64,000 bases of DNA from Sialis fuliginosa (GCA_961205875.1 OY540813.1:22849001-22913000); one strand, 5' to 3'. Positions 47,755-59,942 are shown, counted from the stretch's first letter. The notes: generated by a model not told the origin, from the letters alone. Program-made: numbers and translations.

Positions 47755-47905
47755 TAGAGAACAGAATAGCGTACTTTATTCTATGGCCTCTCTTCTTATT
47801 GGAAAATTCTTGTAAATAAAGCAAATAATAATATCACAGATTGTTCCAGATCCGCTTACATACATACCTTTGATGTGTTCAGATAACGAATGTAAATCGG
47901 CTACT
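47755..47905 (+). repeat. Dispersed repeat D, copy 2
   Basis: Pairs with 44200-44345, described there. It lies just beyond the inverted copy of the 60-bp unit. Confidence 0.65.
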
Positions 47906-49162
47906 TATGTTTTTTGTAAGCAGATTTTGTGAAACAAGATTTTGTAAGATATTTAAAAAGACAACATACTTCTTTAACGTTGTGCGTTCCTTTAGGTTCT
48001 TAGTACAGAATATCATCATCAAAAGTACCGTGTTTGATTAAGAAAATATAAAACCGATTTCGATGCATTTAAAAAATGTAAGTATTTTTTTCCTTTCGCC
48101 TTTAATCCAACAATTTTGCATATATAAAGTGTTTTAATTAACTTTTTTATTTTTATTTTTTTTAGCCTTATGGAATTATACTTATCCAATAGTTTCTGAT
48201 ACAATTTTCAAAATTTCCACTTGATTTTTCCATTTTTGGTGAAAACAGACACTTTTCGTCTGTCCTTCCCTTGAATCCTTGTAATTAACTCATGAACTAC
48301 TGAAACTTGGTTGGTAAAGAATTCAATTTGAATTATAAAATTGAAGGAAAATTGCAAATATTTGTGTTAAGTATCTACATTTTTCATAAAATAAAAATAA
48401 AAGTCTTCTCTGAAAACATTTATAAAAATAAAATATTTTCATACGTAGGCGTTTTTCTTAAAAATTTATTCATTTGAATATTTATGGCTATATATTATTT
48501 AAAATGTATATTTTATTTAAATAAAAAAATGTTTTATACGAAATAATTTTATAATAACAATTTCAATTCATTTACAACTTATTTACATATTTAAAATGAG
48601 AAATGTTATCCATATATTCAGTTAAAAATAATTCCATTAAATTATCATACGTATTCAGTTTACAATATGTTCACACTACATTAACATATGTACATACGCA
48701 CAAACGCACGGACAGATACACGTATACACACCTACATCGTGTATTCTGTATAATATATTTTGAAAGTATTTCGTATGTATGTACATGTGTGTAACTCTGA
48801 AATCGATTCCTCTTCTCCAGGACACAGAGGGTAGATGTGGGTGATGTGGTTTACAGGAATACAGGGATGTGTACATTTTTTAATGTGCGTTGTTTGTATT
48901 TATTTTGAAGTGTGTTTCGAAAAAAATCATATGTAGAATCTAGGGATAATTTGTCAACACTGACTAGGCAATTCTACCTTGCTATTTCAAACAGCCACAA
49001 AAATATTGATACAAATAAAATTTTGAAACCACTACGTCATCAAAATACAATTTTCCCCGATTTTTTTTTTTGTTATAACTGAAATTCGTTTAGTAGACGC
49101 GACAAACTTTATTTTATTTTTTATTATTGCGTTATTAATGTTTAAAATAATGAAATGCATGT
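47906..49162 (+). other. AT-rich intron DNA with fragments
   Basis: A family A remnant lies at about 48240-48325 (CACTTTTCGTCTGTCC, TTGAATCCTTGTAATTAACTC). A CATA/TACA-rich low-complexity tract lies at about 48680-48740. No gene. Confidence 0.5.
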
Positions 49163-49490
49163 TATTTTGCATCCTCGTCATAACCAAAGGAATAAGGGAA
49201 GCTATGTGATCATTTCTCAAAATAGAAACAAACTTGTTTGCTTTTCGTTCCGTGTCTATTTGTCTGTGTCTGCCTATACCCAGATTCCTTGTCTTATAAC
49301 TCGTGAACTACTGAACTGATTTTGATGAAACTTGATTTGTTGATTGGGGCTGATTAGTAGATATTCCTATATAAAAAATATCAAAATCGTGTGTATCAGA
49401 AAGGGGTGGTAACCTAAAACTGTTTTTTTTTTCTTCAAAATATCTCAAAAATGACGCACGTTACGTGAAAATTTTATTTAGACATTTTGG
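49163..49490 (-). mobile_element. Family A, diverged and truncated copy 8
   Basis: Older copy. The end reads ATTTTGCATCCTCGTCATAA, followed by GAAGCTATGTGATCATTTC, TTTTCGTTCCGTGTCTATTTG and CCTTGTCTTATAACTCGTGA, then AAATCGTGTGTATCAGAAAG and AATATCTCAAAAATGACGCA. The AACATCTGCC end is missing. Confidence 0.75.
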
Positions 49491-51640
49491 GGTCGTCGCT
49501 GTGCCTTTGACGTTTCTGGTATGTCGAAAGTAATTCTATTTAGTATTGATTGGAGGAATCGCTTTTGAAGACATCGAAATGAGATTAGAAACTTCATCGA
49601 CAACATGGACACCAAACTGGAAATCAAATCAATAAAAGTAAAGTTGTTTTACTTTTTGTTGATTTGTGAACAGCAACGAATATTTTTTTGGCAATAAATT
49701 TTTTTTATCTATTTAACATTATGTCAAATATATATTATAAAAACATATATTCTATCAAACTGTTATTATTAATCACGAAGCCTTAATTCTGCATACAGGT
49801 ATGTACATACGGATTGTGTTAGGTTATAATACGAAAACGGTAAAAATATGATTTTTCAGGGAAGCGTTTTTAAGTTTAGAGTTTACTTGTTTTATTAAAA
49901 TATCATTAAATTACCATTTGTTATAACATATTTATGAATAGACTAAACGAAAGAACAGTGGTTATCATAGATTGGTCTTACAATCGTTGACGCACTGTAA
50001 TGTATTTTTCTACAGGATTGTCATTTGATATTTTAATGTAGGTACGAGTCATCAGTTTACGAAATAATTCGCAAAAACTATGTACATTTTGCAAACTTTG
50101 TCACGCTGTAATTCGTAAGAAGCTAGTTCTACGATAATAAACCCTTGAAAAAATCTGTTGAATTTTTAATACTGAAAAATTTTTTTGTCGTAGCGTCAAT
50201 GGTTCACGAAATATTTACGTTTAAAGTATTTCACTTACGCACACACCCCACCATCTCGAAAACTTAGCGGAACACTTCAGGAGGCACCCCCTAACACTAA
50301 AAATAAAAAAAATTGATTGGGTCTACTTTTGCATTTCGAAAGTACCTACCTATTGACTGAACTATAAATAATATGTTGTTTTCATGTCCGTGTTTTGTTC
50401 GAAACGACCAATAACTGTTGAAGTAGTTGAATAGCAAACGATTCCTGGTTTTCAGGAAAACGATTTGATAAAATGAAAAACATCACATGGAATTCGTACA
50501 ATTTGTAAATAATGAAATATTCAAAACGTCCCAACCCTGTACGCGCCCACTTTGATATATACTAATAATGTAACGTGCGAAGGGTTAGCCGATGGCTGTT
50601 GTTAGTGAATTATTTCCAGAAGCAGCGAAATAAATATGCAAAATAATCTGCTGTGCTATCGTATCTTTTTTTATGGCATCTACATCGAGTAAAATGATTT
50701 ACACAACATGATTACTATGTCGAATATCGTTTGTGCTGATTTATAGCCGATTCTGAAATTTGTCGTGCGGTGGACAATGGGTACTTGGGATTATTGGAGC
50801 AATAAATGAATAAAAATATAATGTTTATTTATGAAATTGGTCTCTATTAAAATGTAATCAGTGTACGTTTTTAGTACCGAGAAATATCAGTTTTACTAAT
50901 ATAGTTCAATCCTTTTTCTGTATTTATGCTAGATATTGTAATCGACATAAAATCATTTGATCTATCTACGAGTATATCTATATTAAGGATGTTACGGAGC
51001 TCCGTTTCCTATTCTGACCTCCGAAACAGTTCTTTTTTATCTGTTTTTAGATTTGTACTTTAATTTTCACCACGTTACTGTTACGAATAGATCTTGGTTG
51101 AAAAATGATTTTAGTGAGTTTCAAAACCCTTATAATCAAAAAAACATGTTTTAGGAAAAATGTCGGTCAAGAATCTAGAAAATGGCCGTATGAAAAAAAT
51201 TATATTTTTATTATTATTATTATTATTAATTAATTAATTATTATTTATCATTTAGTTTTATTCATGCATTGGTTCGATAAAAAATAGATCCAAATAGAAG
51301 AAAATCCAATGAAGAATTAAATATAATTTGAATGATTACATTATATATTTAACGAAACATAAAGATCAGGTTTAAAAACTTTAATATTTTCCGTCGAATA
51401 TTCCGTTAAAAAATAGTTATCTAACTTTTACCCACATAACAAAAAAAGTTAAATATAAAAGTTTACGGGCGTTGTTTTTTCAATTGCTACCCCTCAAAAT
51501 TGCACATAATTTTTAACAGTTTTATTGAGTTTTTTTTTTATTAGGTGTGAAAATGTTTTTAGGCTAAAAACTTTGCCATTTAAAGGGTATGTAATTTTAA
51601 TCAACTCCCTGTGGGTTTATTCAGTTGAAGGTATATTATA
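49491..51640 (+). other. AT-rich intron DNA
   Basis: Holds a fragment with ACGGAGCTCCGTTTCC and TGACCTCCGAAAC (50992-51040), related to 31020-31130, and an ATT/AATT simple repeat at about 51208-51245. No gene. Confidence 0.5.
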
Positions 51641-52263
51641 CGGGGTGCGGCATTTAAATTGAGACAAGCAAATACATACCTTGAAAACAAGAGATTGTAT
51701 GGAAAATTGTTTTAAATAATTTTGTTTTGTTTTAAGAAAATAGGATGAATTTGTTTGGGTTTGCAGGCATTTTCAAGGTTACACCTATATTTTCTATTTC
51801 GGAAACTTATTTTACTTGAAAAATCAAACATCTTTTTCGAATATTTCAAGATTTTTTTACCTGTAAGCTATCAATTTTTGAGTAAAATTGCAAGAGACAA
51901 AAAGTACGTAATTTTATGCAAACAATCTTGATTTTTTTGTCTTGTGCAGTTTTATTCAAAATTGATAGTATACAGGTAATAAGTTCTTTAAAATTTTAAA
52001 ATCCCTAGTTACTTGCTAAATATAAGAAAATATATATGTATATCTAAGCAAAACATATTTTCTTCAAGTACTTATATGTTTAATTTTTTAAGTCAAACAA
52101 GATTTTATACATTTAAAAAACTAATATTAACCTTCAAATAACGTTGAAAATGTAAAAAAAACAAATACAACACCATTTCAATCCCCCTTGAAACAAAATA
52201 ACATTAATTTAAATCATTTGTCTATACAGTCCCTTGTCTCAATTTAAATGCTGTAGTACCCTG
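51641..52263. mobile_element. Mariner-like MITE, 623 bp, TA flanks
   Basis: The left end CGGGGTGCGGCATTTAAATT and the right end AATTTAAATGCTGTAGTACC, CTG are complementary over about 30 bp (shared core GCATTTAAATTGAGACAAG). Each end borders TA (51639-51640, 52264-52265), the Tc1/mariner target. A subinternal pair (ACCTGTAAGCTATCAATTTT / AAAATTGATAGTATACAGGT) extends the foldback. No transposase. The superfamily is inferred from the TA target and the CAGGGT-type end. Confidence 0.75.
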
Positions 52264-54045
52264 TATACGACACAGTTCATTTTATTTAAAAATTCAGAGA
52301 TCAATGAAAAGAGTATATTTTCTTTTTAATATTATTTTTATATTCTTTTCTTGTGTTGTTTTTATTTGTGTATTTTTCTTTTTTTATTATAGACGATCTT
52401 TTAATATCTACGAAGTCAGTAACAATTAACAGTTCAGAATAAAGAACTGCGAACAAAGAAAAAGGAGAAAACAATATTATTATGACCGAAAATGAAATTC
52501 TTTCTCATATTTTGTGTGTTTGTGTGTGTGTAATATATAATAGAATTCTGTAATTTGTCTTGGACGTATTTCCTTTTCAACGTCCTTGTTTGTCTTCACA
52601 CTAGTAGGAGGATAATTAAAAAAATGTCTGTAGTAATTTAAGAGTGACAGCGTAACAACAATTAAGAGTCAATATATCTTGCGTTCATAATTGTTCTATA
52701 TTAAATGAATTTCAGAAAAAAAGTTAATTGTTCTGCAGTGTTTCTCAAAATGTGGGTCACAGTTATCGTTTCAATGCGTCATTATATTAACAATATTGAC
52801 CTTGACAAGAAAAAATATAGAAACACGCTATTTGACATTATAGTCAGTGTGTTCTGCAAAAATGTGTTCCGTAAAGTCGGCGTATCATTTGAATCTTAAA
52901 AGAGTAATTTTTGGAGTATCATCACAAGAGACATTTAAAGAACATCGAATATTGGCTTTTCTGAATATATACAATATATATAATTACATATAGGGTGAAG
53001 TGGTCCAGAACTGGTTGCTCGATCATTCTAAAAAAATTGATTTTTTGTGTGTAATTACCCTAACGTGTTGGTAGTTCGAAATAACCATTATTTTAATTTT
53101 ATTGCTTCTTGTTTTCGCGTGACGACCATATTTGCTCTACAGATCACAGCATTTTTGCCCTTTTTACATAGGACTAAAACAAATTGTTCAGAAAAAACCT
53201 AAATGTAATTCTAAAGGGTGAAATTTCAGCCTTAATTTTTAGCTCTCTTTTTTAAATCCCATTTTCAAGGAAATGTTTTTGCAAGAAGGGGAAAAGTTAA
53301 CAAGTCAAATAATTTTTTACAAATACGTGGGTACTAATTGTGATTATTCACCAAAGTTCAACTCTGAGACTTGCCCCCCTTTTTTCATTAAATTATCAAA
53401 ATTTGAAAATTCGAGAAAATGGCACTTTTCAAACCTAAATAACTCTGGTGAGAGACCAGATAAAATTTGAAATTTTAGCCCATAATAGTACTACATAATC
53501 ATATTATGTATCAAAAATTTTGACTATTGTATTGACTTTTGTATAGTTGTATTACTCTTCATCAAATAAATTATTATTATTATTATTATTATTATTATAG
53601 CAAAAGGTGCAAAAATGACCGGGTTTTTATATATTTATGGTCAAAAATTAGGAATTCAAAAATCTGCTGATCATGTTTGTACACTGAAACATTTTTTTTC
53701 TCCGGTCCTTTGTAACATTTCAAAATTCTACATATGTGGGCCGAATTCCTCAAAAGGTTGGTGTCCACTGTAATAGAATATCATTTATCTAGAATGATGT
53801 ATCCACCTCTTAAAAGCACAATGATCGAATAAAAACGTTTGATCACGTAGGGAATAAACGCGTTTAAAATAAAACATAAATTTCTTAGAAAACCTTTCAT
53901 TTTATTATACAATATAATAATATATTACTCTGCGATCATCTGTTACTTCAATTATTATGGTTACGTTATTGACGTGATTTAAAAAATTGCCGGTCATAAA
54001 AATCCTTTTAAAATATTTCCGTTCTTTACATGCTTCTGGTATTAA
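52264..54045 (+). other. AT-rich intron DNA with simple repeats
   Basis: (ATT)n microsatellite of 29 nt at 53571-53599. At 52736, CAGTGTTTCTCAAAATGTGG resembles a hAT terminus, without a visible partner end. The ATG frames 52705-52899 and 53273-53470 show no domain. Confidence 0.5.
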
Positions 54046-54576
54046 CCCTTAAATGGTATCGTGGGATATTTGCGGCTCCTACTGAAGATTAACTTCTGGC
54101 AAATTAGTTTCAATAATGAAACTGAATAGCAGTTTATAAATGGTAATTAATACACTCATTTTATGTAACCAACAATAGCTTTTATTATCATTATTTTACT
54201 AAATTATCTTCTATGAGAGATCCCAATAAAGATAAAAAAAATTTTTTTAGGTACCTATATACAAAAACTGAAAAAATTAACTTTAAGAAATATTTTTTTT
54301 TCTTATCTGATATGAATTAATTAAACAAAAACATGTTTATATGCCTCTAATTAACAATTAAAAAAAATCAACTGGTATCGTGGGGGCCGGCCGGACCCTA
54401 ACACGTACGTACTTCCATCCCTGAAGGTATTAAAGCACCAAATGCCGGATCTCCACCGCGAATCGCGACGTAATGAGATTACTTAAAATGGCAGGTACGC
54501 ACGACACTTAGATTTCTAGAAAACATCTAAATATGACCTGTGAGGGCTGGCCGGCCCCCACAATACCAGTGAAGGG
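54046..54576. mobile_element. piggyBac-like nonautonomous element
   Basis: Begins CCCTTAAATGGTATCGTGGG directly after TTAA (54042-54045) and ends CAATACCAGTGAAGGG directly before ATAA (54577-54580). CCCTT...AAGGG ends with a TTAA target are the piggyBac pattern; the right target has one mismatch. The internal CTGGTATCGTGGGGGCCGGC at about 54372 is the complement of the right end (GCCGGCCCCCACAATACCAG). 531 bp, GC-richer than the intron, no transposase frame. Confidence 0.65.
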
Positions 54577-55714
54577 ATAAGATTCCCTATACATTACTGC
54601 ATAAATGCTTGAAATACTAGAACATCTTTAATATGACTCAAGTATATGTCTTATTTTTAATTGTCAATTGCCAGATGTCAAATAACAATTGAGAGTGTTG
54701 ATTTATTACAATTACTAAATTATTTTTCGTTTGTACATACTGTACATGTATATTGTACCAGATGCTTATATTAATAAATTAGTATAACCCAAGCTGTCAC
54801 TTTTGTCATATCAGTTCTCTGCGTTATTAGAAAGGTCAGCACCTATAAAAAAAATTGTATTTAGAAATATTAACTAAAATTTGAAAATTCCTTTATTCTA
54901 TATTCGAATTAATTTTAAATCAGTTATATCTTTGTAAATCTGATTGTACTGAGATCGCACGAATGCGTGTTTACTAACTACAACAAATTCAGTGTATTTT
55001 TAGTCAGGTAATCGGGTGTTTTTAAAGGATGCAACAGAAAAACAGATATTTTACAGAGAATTATTTAATCTTGCGTTAATATTTTTATAATATTTTTGCT
55101 GCATCCCTAATTTGTGTTAACGCCTTGTAGGAGTCGGCAATGTTGCAAAGTAATCAATGAAACTCTTTCAGTATTTTACAATGTATATTTATCCGGTTAA
55201 ATACGTGAATATCTACTAGCATTTTGTGTATCAAGCAATTTTCACGACGTGTTTTCTTTTATTATTTTTATCCAAGTGTATATAAATCACTGTGTATATA
55301 TATAACAAGAGTTTGGTTTTTCTTCACACGGTGAAGATGTGTTTTTGCTAACATCAATCGTCGATTTCGATTTTATTTCGTAACGGTTGTAATTCCCTCC
55401 CTAATGTTCGGGAAAGTTTCAGTTTTCTTAGACAACAGTTAGTGGGCAGATATATTAGATACACTTTCCGGTTTTCCGCCAAAATTCGTTCCTATTTATA
55501 CAACGTTTATGTTGTTTCATCGCCTTTATTGAAACTGCTTATTTTATTAATGGTCAAAATTAGGTATAACATTTTTTCAAGCTTTTATTTAACTTTACAT
55601 GTATGCGTGGGTGTATTTGTAACGCTAATTTCACCCACTTCCCATTGAGCTATTGAATTAAAATTTGGCACGCTTATAGATCGTGGATGACATTATACTT
55701 TAACACTTTTATAT
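54577..55714 (+). other. AT-rich intron DNA
   Basis: Nothing recognised; the frame at 55442-55648 is short. Confidence 0.55.
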
Positions 55715-56057
55715 TATACTAGCTGTTACCCGCGACTAGGTTAGTGAAAACAACTCCATGAAATTAGGTAAGGTAAATAATACAGATAGATACTACATAT
55801 TTCTGTTATGATACAGTCGATAAAACAGGTTTTTAGTTTCGCATTTGCACGCTAGATACCTACGCGAAAAAGTATAACCTTAGCTCGTATAAATGTCACA
55901 CACCCATTTTTTATCTAATAAATTTTCGGAATACAAAGTAGCCTATGTCATTCTTCAAAATGTAAGCTATCTTCTTGCTAAATTTCATCAAGATTGGTTC
56001 AGAGGTTAAGCCGTGAAAATGTAACAGATAGAGACATTTTCAAATTTATAATATTAG
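55715..56057 (+). mobile_element. RTE-like LINE 3'-tail remnant
   Basis: Begins TATACTAGCTGTTACCCGCG and ends TTTCAAATTTATAATATTAG, with TAGCCTATGTCATTCTTCAA, AAATTTCATCAAGATTGGTT, CAGAGGTTAAGCCGTGAAAA and TAACAGATAGAGACATTTTC. This order of phrases matches a very common 3' noncoding tail in insect, especially lepidopteran, genomes that I associate with RTE-type elements. No reverse transcriptase is present. Confidence 0.65.
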
Positions 56058-57446
56058 ATGGCTGCCGATTTTTGCCATTTATGATCTGATTCGACTCAAA
56101 ATCGATATTTGGTCATTCAAATTACTAAATATGATGCAATATTAAAAATTCAAGTGGCGGTCCAAATATGACGGACAAATTTGATACTAGAGAGAGTATA
56201 TAACATGAAAAAGAAAGTTTTAAAATTAACTGCTAACAAACAAAATAGGCTACAATAATTTGAATTTAGAATACCGTGATTCCACCCCTGTGTGAATATA
56301 CAAATATAATCCTCGCGTTTTGTTTTGAATAAATGCGCGGTAATTTCAATACGCGCCAAGTAAAAACGTATACAAGTGTGTGAAATTTTAGCGGAGACAA
56401 TAGAATCTCTATGCTGTTGTTGTCGACAACATTTAGAGAAAACGTGTGAGGATTTAGTTGTGCGGCAGGTGTTCGCGCTGGAGGTGGTACAGAGTAGAGC
56501 CGCATTTACATCACCTCAAAAACAAAATTAATTGAATGAAATACAGTAAATACATTACTATATACTTAAAACATAAGGCTACTACCGGGTTCGCACGGGA
56601 GTTAATATTAGATCCCCTGTCGCGTATGAATGGTTGTAATTGTTGTTTTAGCTGATCTGGCAAACGTTGTTCTGCGCAAAAATAATTTGTTTAAAAATCC
56701 GACCATAAATATACATTTTCGTAAATATGATGACTCCAGCGTGTATTTTTTGAAAAAGTATTTCTTTCCACATAACTAACATGTATTCTGAATATGAGTC
56801 AAATTGGACTGTAAAGGCACATTCTCTTAATAAACCTAACGGAGCACAAAACGAACATATGGTGTGAATATGGCTTCGATACATTCAGTGGTTTAGGCGT
56901 GATGAGAACACATTAAGATATAATAGAATTTAAAAGATACGCTCAAATAAAATTTTAATTGATCATAAACGTTCTCCTAGTATGTAACACTCATACTTTA
57001 CCGTACTGTTTGTTTCATTGTACCCTGACAGGCACAATAGCAAACTTCTTTCTTGAATTATCTCCCCGTTTTATAATGTTTAAATCCTTTTAAAAAAGGA
57101 AGAAAGTATAGAAAATTCGATTACAAAAAATATTACCTTCCTCCTCACCTCAAAGGTCATAAAATTTTTTTAAGAAATATAATTTTTCAACGCTTAAAGG
57201 CCGGAGATAAAAATATTTAGGAAGAAGCAAACATTTTAAGAATAACGTCTTTTTAAGATTATTTTTGTTTATAAGCAACGTTGGGCTTTTAAAATTATCA
57301 TCAGTTTAACATACAAATAATTAATAATAATATTCACACGAGCATATTGATATTTTAAATATTATCGTTTCGGTTTCGGTCATGTGCTCGAAATGACACC
57401 GGCTTAAATTTTCATCTCATCTGATGCAAGCCCTAATTTCTATTAA
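56058..57446 (+). other. Intron DNA without recognised genes
   Basis: Several short minus-strand frames (56150-56359, 56266-56505, 56648-56884) overlap or adjoin one another in moderately AT-rich DNA; none shows a domain. The patch 56440-56510 is GC-richer (GCGGCAGGTGTTCGCGCTGG) with no assigned role. Confidence 0.45.
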
Positions 57447-58192
57447 GGGCGGGGTAAGGTTAATTCGTACAAAAAAAGGCATGTTTTTGTGAATTTTTTG
57501 TGACGACACAGTTAAAATCTCTTTATTAAAACTAATGGCACATGAAAGAATGACATTCGATGAATGTTGTATAAAATTTTCACGAAGAAATATTAAAAAA
57601 TACGGCAATGGCAGCAATTATTCGGACGTCTCTCGGAAAAAAGTAGAATTACGGTGCCCCTCATAACTTTGTGCTGGATCATCCGAAATCAAAAAATCAA
57701 AGTTCATTCGTTAGATAATAGTTTTCCCCAAGTAACGCTGGGAGGGTTTTTCGAAATTTAATTTTTTCACTTTTTTGGAACACTGAAGCGAAAAACGCGA
57801 TTTTTTGCGAAAAAATCGACTAATTTGTTATTGTAAAATAAAAATTATTAACAAATTTGAAAAAAACTCTCCAGCGTTACCTCGTAAATTATGTACAGAA
57901 ATAGTGTTCAAAATTTCAAAAGGATCGGTGCAGTAGTTTTGACGTTATGAGGGGCACCGACTTTGAAAAAGTGAGTTGTGGGGAAAACGCTTTAAAGTTT
58001 TGAACACTAAAAAAAAACAATAGCGCACTCGGGTAGGTATAAAAATCCGCCAGATATAAAAATACTCATAACTTCGTCAATTTTGCTCCAATCGACTTGA
58101 AATTTAGACACAATATTCTTGAAATATTATGCATTCAGTTAAAAATAAATAAAAAAATTCAAAATAAAATTTTTTAAAACCTTACCCCGCCC
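57447..58192. mobile_element. TTAA-flanked TIR element, 746 bp
   Basis: GGGCGGGGTAAGGTT at the left and its exact complement AACCTTACCCCGCCC at the right, each bordered by TTAA (57443-57446, 58193-58196). The interior has a second long-range pair: GGTGCCCCTCATAACTTTGT (57654) with GACGTTATGAGGGGCACCG (57941), and GTAACGCTGGGAGGGTTTTT with CTCTCCAGCGTTACCTCGT. TTAA targeting suggests piggyBac-type mobilisation, but the end sequence is not the canonical CCCT type. No coding capacity. Confidence 0.83.
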
Positions 58193-58233
58193 TTAAAGTT
58201 AAGCGCTACTCTTTTTAAACTTCGGATCATGGC

Positions 58234-58569
58234 TAATGTCCGGTATTATAAAGGAGCTAGCAAAATTTGCTAGCTAACAAGCACTCAAATGGGGTATTAA
58301 TTATGTACTACTATCTATTGATAAGCTATGAAATTTAGAGCAGTGACACTTCAACTAATTGTAACACAGTTGGCATCTTTGGCCGTACAAAATAACTTTC
58401 ATAATATCACCACTGTTTTAATACTGTTGGTATTTACCTACAACGCGTGCGCGAAACTTGTCAAAGTCTTCAACAAACTCTAAAAGAACTGTCATATAAG
58501 TTTGATATCTCATTTGAAAGTGCTTGCTAGCTAGCAAATTTGCTAGCTCCTTTATAATACCGGACATAA
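58234..58569. mobile_element. CCGGTATTATAAAG-type MITE, copy 2
   Basis: 336 bp. It starts TAATGTCCGGTATTATAAAG and its right end is CTTTATAATACCGGACATAA; the arms extend through GAGCTAGCAAA(A)TTTGCTAGCTA and AAGCACT for about 52 bp. It lies about 40 bp after the TTAA element. The middle is unrelated to that of copy 1 (40857-41203) apart from the termini. Confidence 0.88.
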
Positions 58570-59811
58570 GTATGTTATTTTCTTACTATTATGTTAACCC
58601 GTCCCTGTACAGAGAAGAACGTTTCTGTTAATTGCTGAGAGATGGCAGTGGCTGCTGCAAACAGGAATTCGCGATGAGATGCAATTAAACGCATATTATG
58701 TGCGTATCGATGTACTGTTGGACTATTTTTCATGATACAAGTTTTTTATTGATGCCAGTATTATGAGAAAAAGAAAAGAAAATATTTTCTGAGAAATTTG
58801 ACCTATATTTTTTTAAGACCTTATCGATTTACAATGTTATGAAATTTTTAATGCGTACAGTAGAGTAGTGTACATCATGATGACATATTGGTTGAAGAAT
58901 GTGGGTTTACACCGAGAAGCCAAGAATGTTTTAAGATAGAACACGGGACGGGACGAGACTACATTTAGTAAATCTCGTCTCATTCGGATATACAACGGAC
59001 ACTCTTGTTTCGTCAAAAGGAAAATAGCATTATAACAACCTAACCTAACCTTCAACAATAAAAATTGGTACATTTACAACGCATTCGCATTTACAAATTA
59101 TTTTTAAAGCTTTTAAAAATTTATATTTTTGTCTTCAAGTTCTACAAACATTTTAGTAACTTTCCAAAGTTTGTCATATTGAACACTATCTCTTAACATT
59201 TATTTAATTTCTGTCCGCTTTCTGAGCCAAATTTACTATGAAAACTTACTACTAACCAAGCAAGTCGTTTGCGCTTTTAACATGATTTTAATACTAACTA
59301 TTTAAGGGGTTATTCTACTTCTTCGGGTCAATAAAATTCACTTTTTTCATTTTTTTTCAAAAACTACTGCATGTAACAAAAAAAATCCCTGAAAGAGAGA
59401 ATAGAAAGAAATATTTTTTATAGCGTGAGTATTTTTATATACTTGCGTATTTAACGATATGTCGATATGTTGGAACAAAGTTTTTCTCGCTGGCGCAGGT
59501 CATTTGTTCTCTCCAGGTGGTCTGAAATTAAAAATTAAAAAAATATTCTAAATTTGTATGTGTGCCGCTATAGCCCGTACCTCAATTATTATTTTTCATC
59601 AAAAATTAATTAATTTTCGCAAAATAGTAACGAATGCAGGTTTTTCACACCGTTATTGGGTTAAAAATAGTACTTAAAATGAAAGTTTTTTTTTAATTGA
59701 GGTACCGGCGATAACCATATATATTTTAAATACATATTTACTCACAATTTTTGTCTGTTTGTTAATTGATTTACACTACTTTATAATATGTTTGTTTTTT
59801 GTGTTTTGCAG
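58570..59811 (+). other. End of the large intron
   Basis: AT-rich. GACGAGACTACATTTAGTAAATCTCGTC at about 58953-58980 is a small GAGAC hairpin. Three TTAGG-like units (AACCTAACCTAACCTT) at about 59037-59052 read as the insect telomere repeat, but this is too short to mean much. No exon besides the one at 59812. Confidence 0.55.
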
Positions 59812-59942
59812 AAGTACGTGGTTGGCGCCGATAAGCAAGTGTACATGTACAATCGCCAGATGCCGTTAATATTCATTGGAGGTGTGCCGAGGTCGGGAAC
59901 GACTTTAATGCGAGCCATGCTTGATGCGCATCCTGATGTCAG
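59812..59942 (+). CDS. Tpst: Tpst coding exon with the PAPS-binding P-loop
   Basis: Phase-0 exon of 131 nt after acceptor TTTTGTGTTTTGCAG; it ends after two bases of a codon (AG) at donor AG|GTTTGT. It encodes 43 residues plus a split Arg codon. Residues 18-37 read [20 protein letters not shown], followed by DAHPDV. This is the 5'-phosphosulfate-binding loop of protein-tyrosine sulfotransferases and is nearly invariant in animals. The Arg of PRSGTT corresponds to a catalytic-site arginine of human TPST2 (Arg78, from memory). The preceding [17 protein letters not shown] is the lumenal stem. The family continues with CGEETRVIPR, which carries the catalytic glutamate and a disulfide cysteine; it must lie in the next exon because I do not find it before 64000. 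Family identity is very secure. Insect genomes usually carry one Tpst (Tango13 in Drosophila). Confidence 0.96.

Larger units (their letters stand above)
30252..59811 (+). other. Tpst: Large Tpst intron (29.56 kb, phase 0)
   Basis: The intron starts with consensus donor GTGAGT and ends with TTTTGTGTTTTGCAG. It separates the signal-anchor exon from the P-loop exon. Its contents are AT-rich unique DNA and many short inverted-repeat elements, listed separately. I found no further convincing exon of this gene inside it, nor a clear nested gene. Stretches within it that are not listed hold only AT-rich sequence in which I see nothing definable. Confidence 0.88.

Noticed and set aside
52736..52900. 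Possible hAT element starting CAGTGTTTCTCAAAATGTGG
   Set aside because: No inverted partner end and no 8-bp duplication found; retained only as a note.
59037..59052. Interstitial telomere repeat (AACCTAACCTAACC)
   Set aside because: Only about three TTAGG units, which is common by chance and dispersed in insect genomes.
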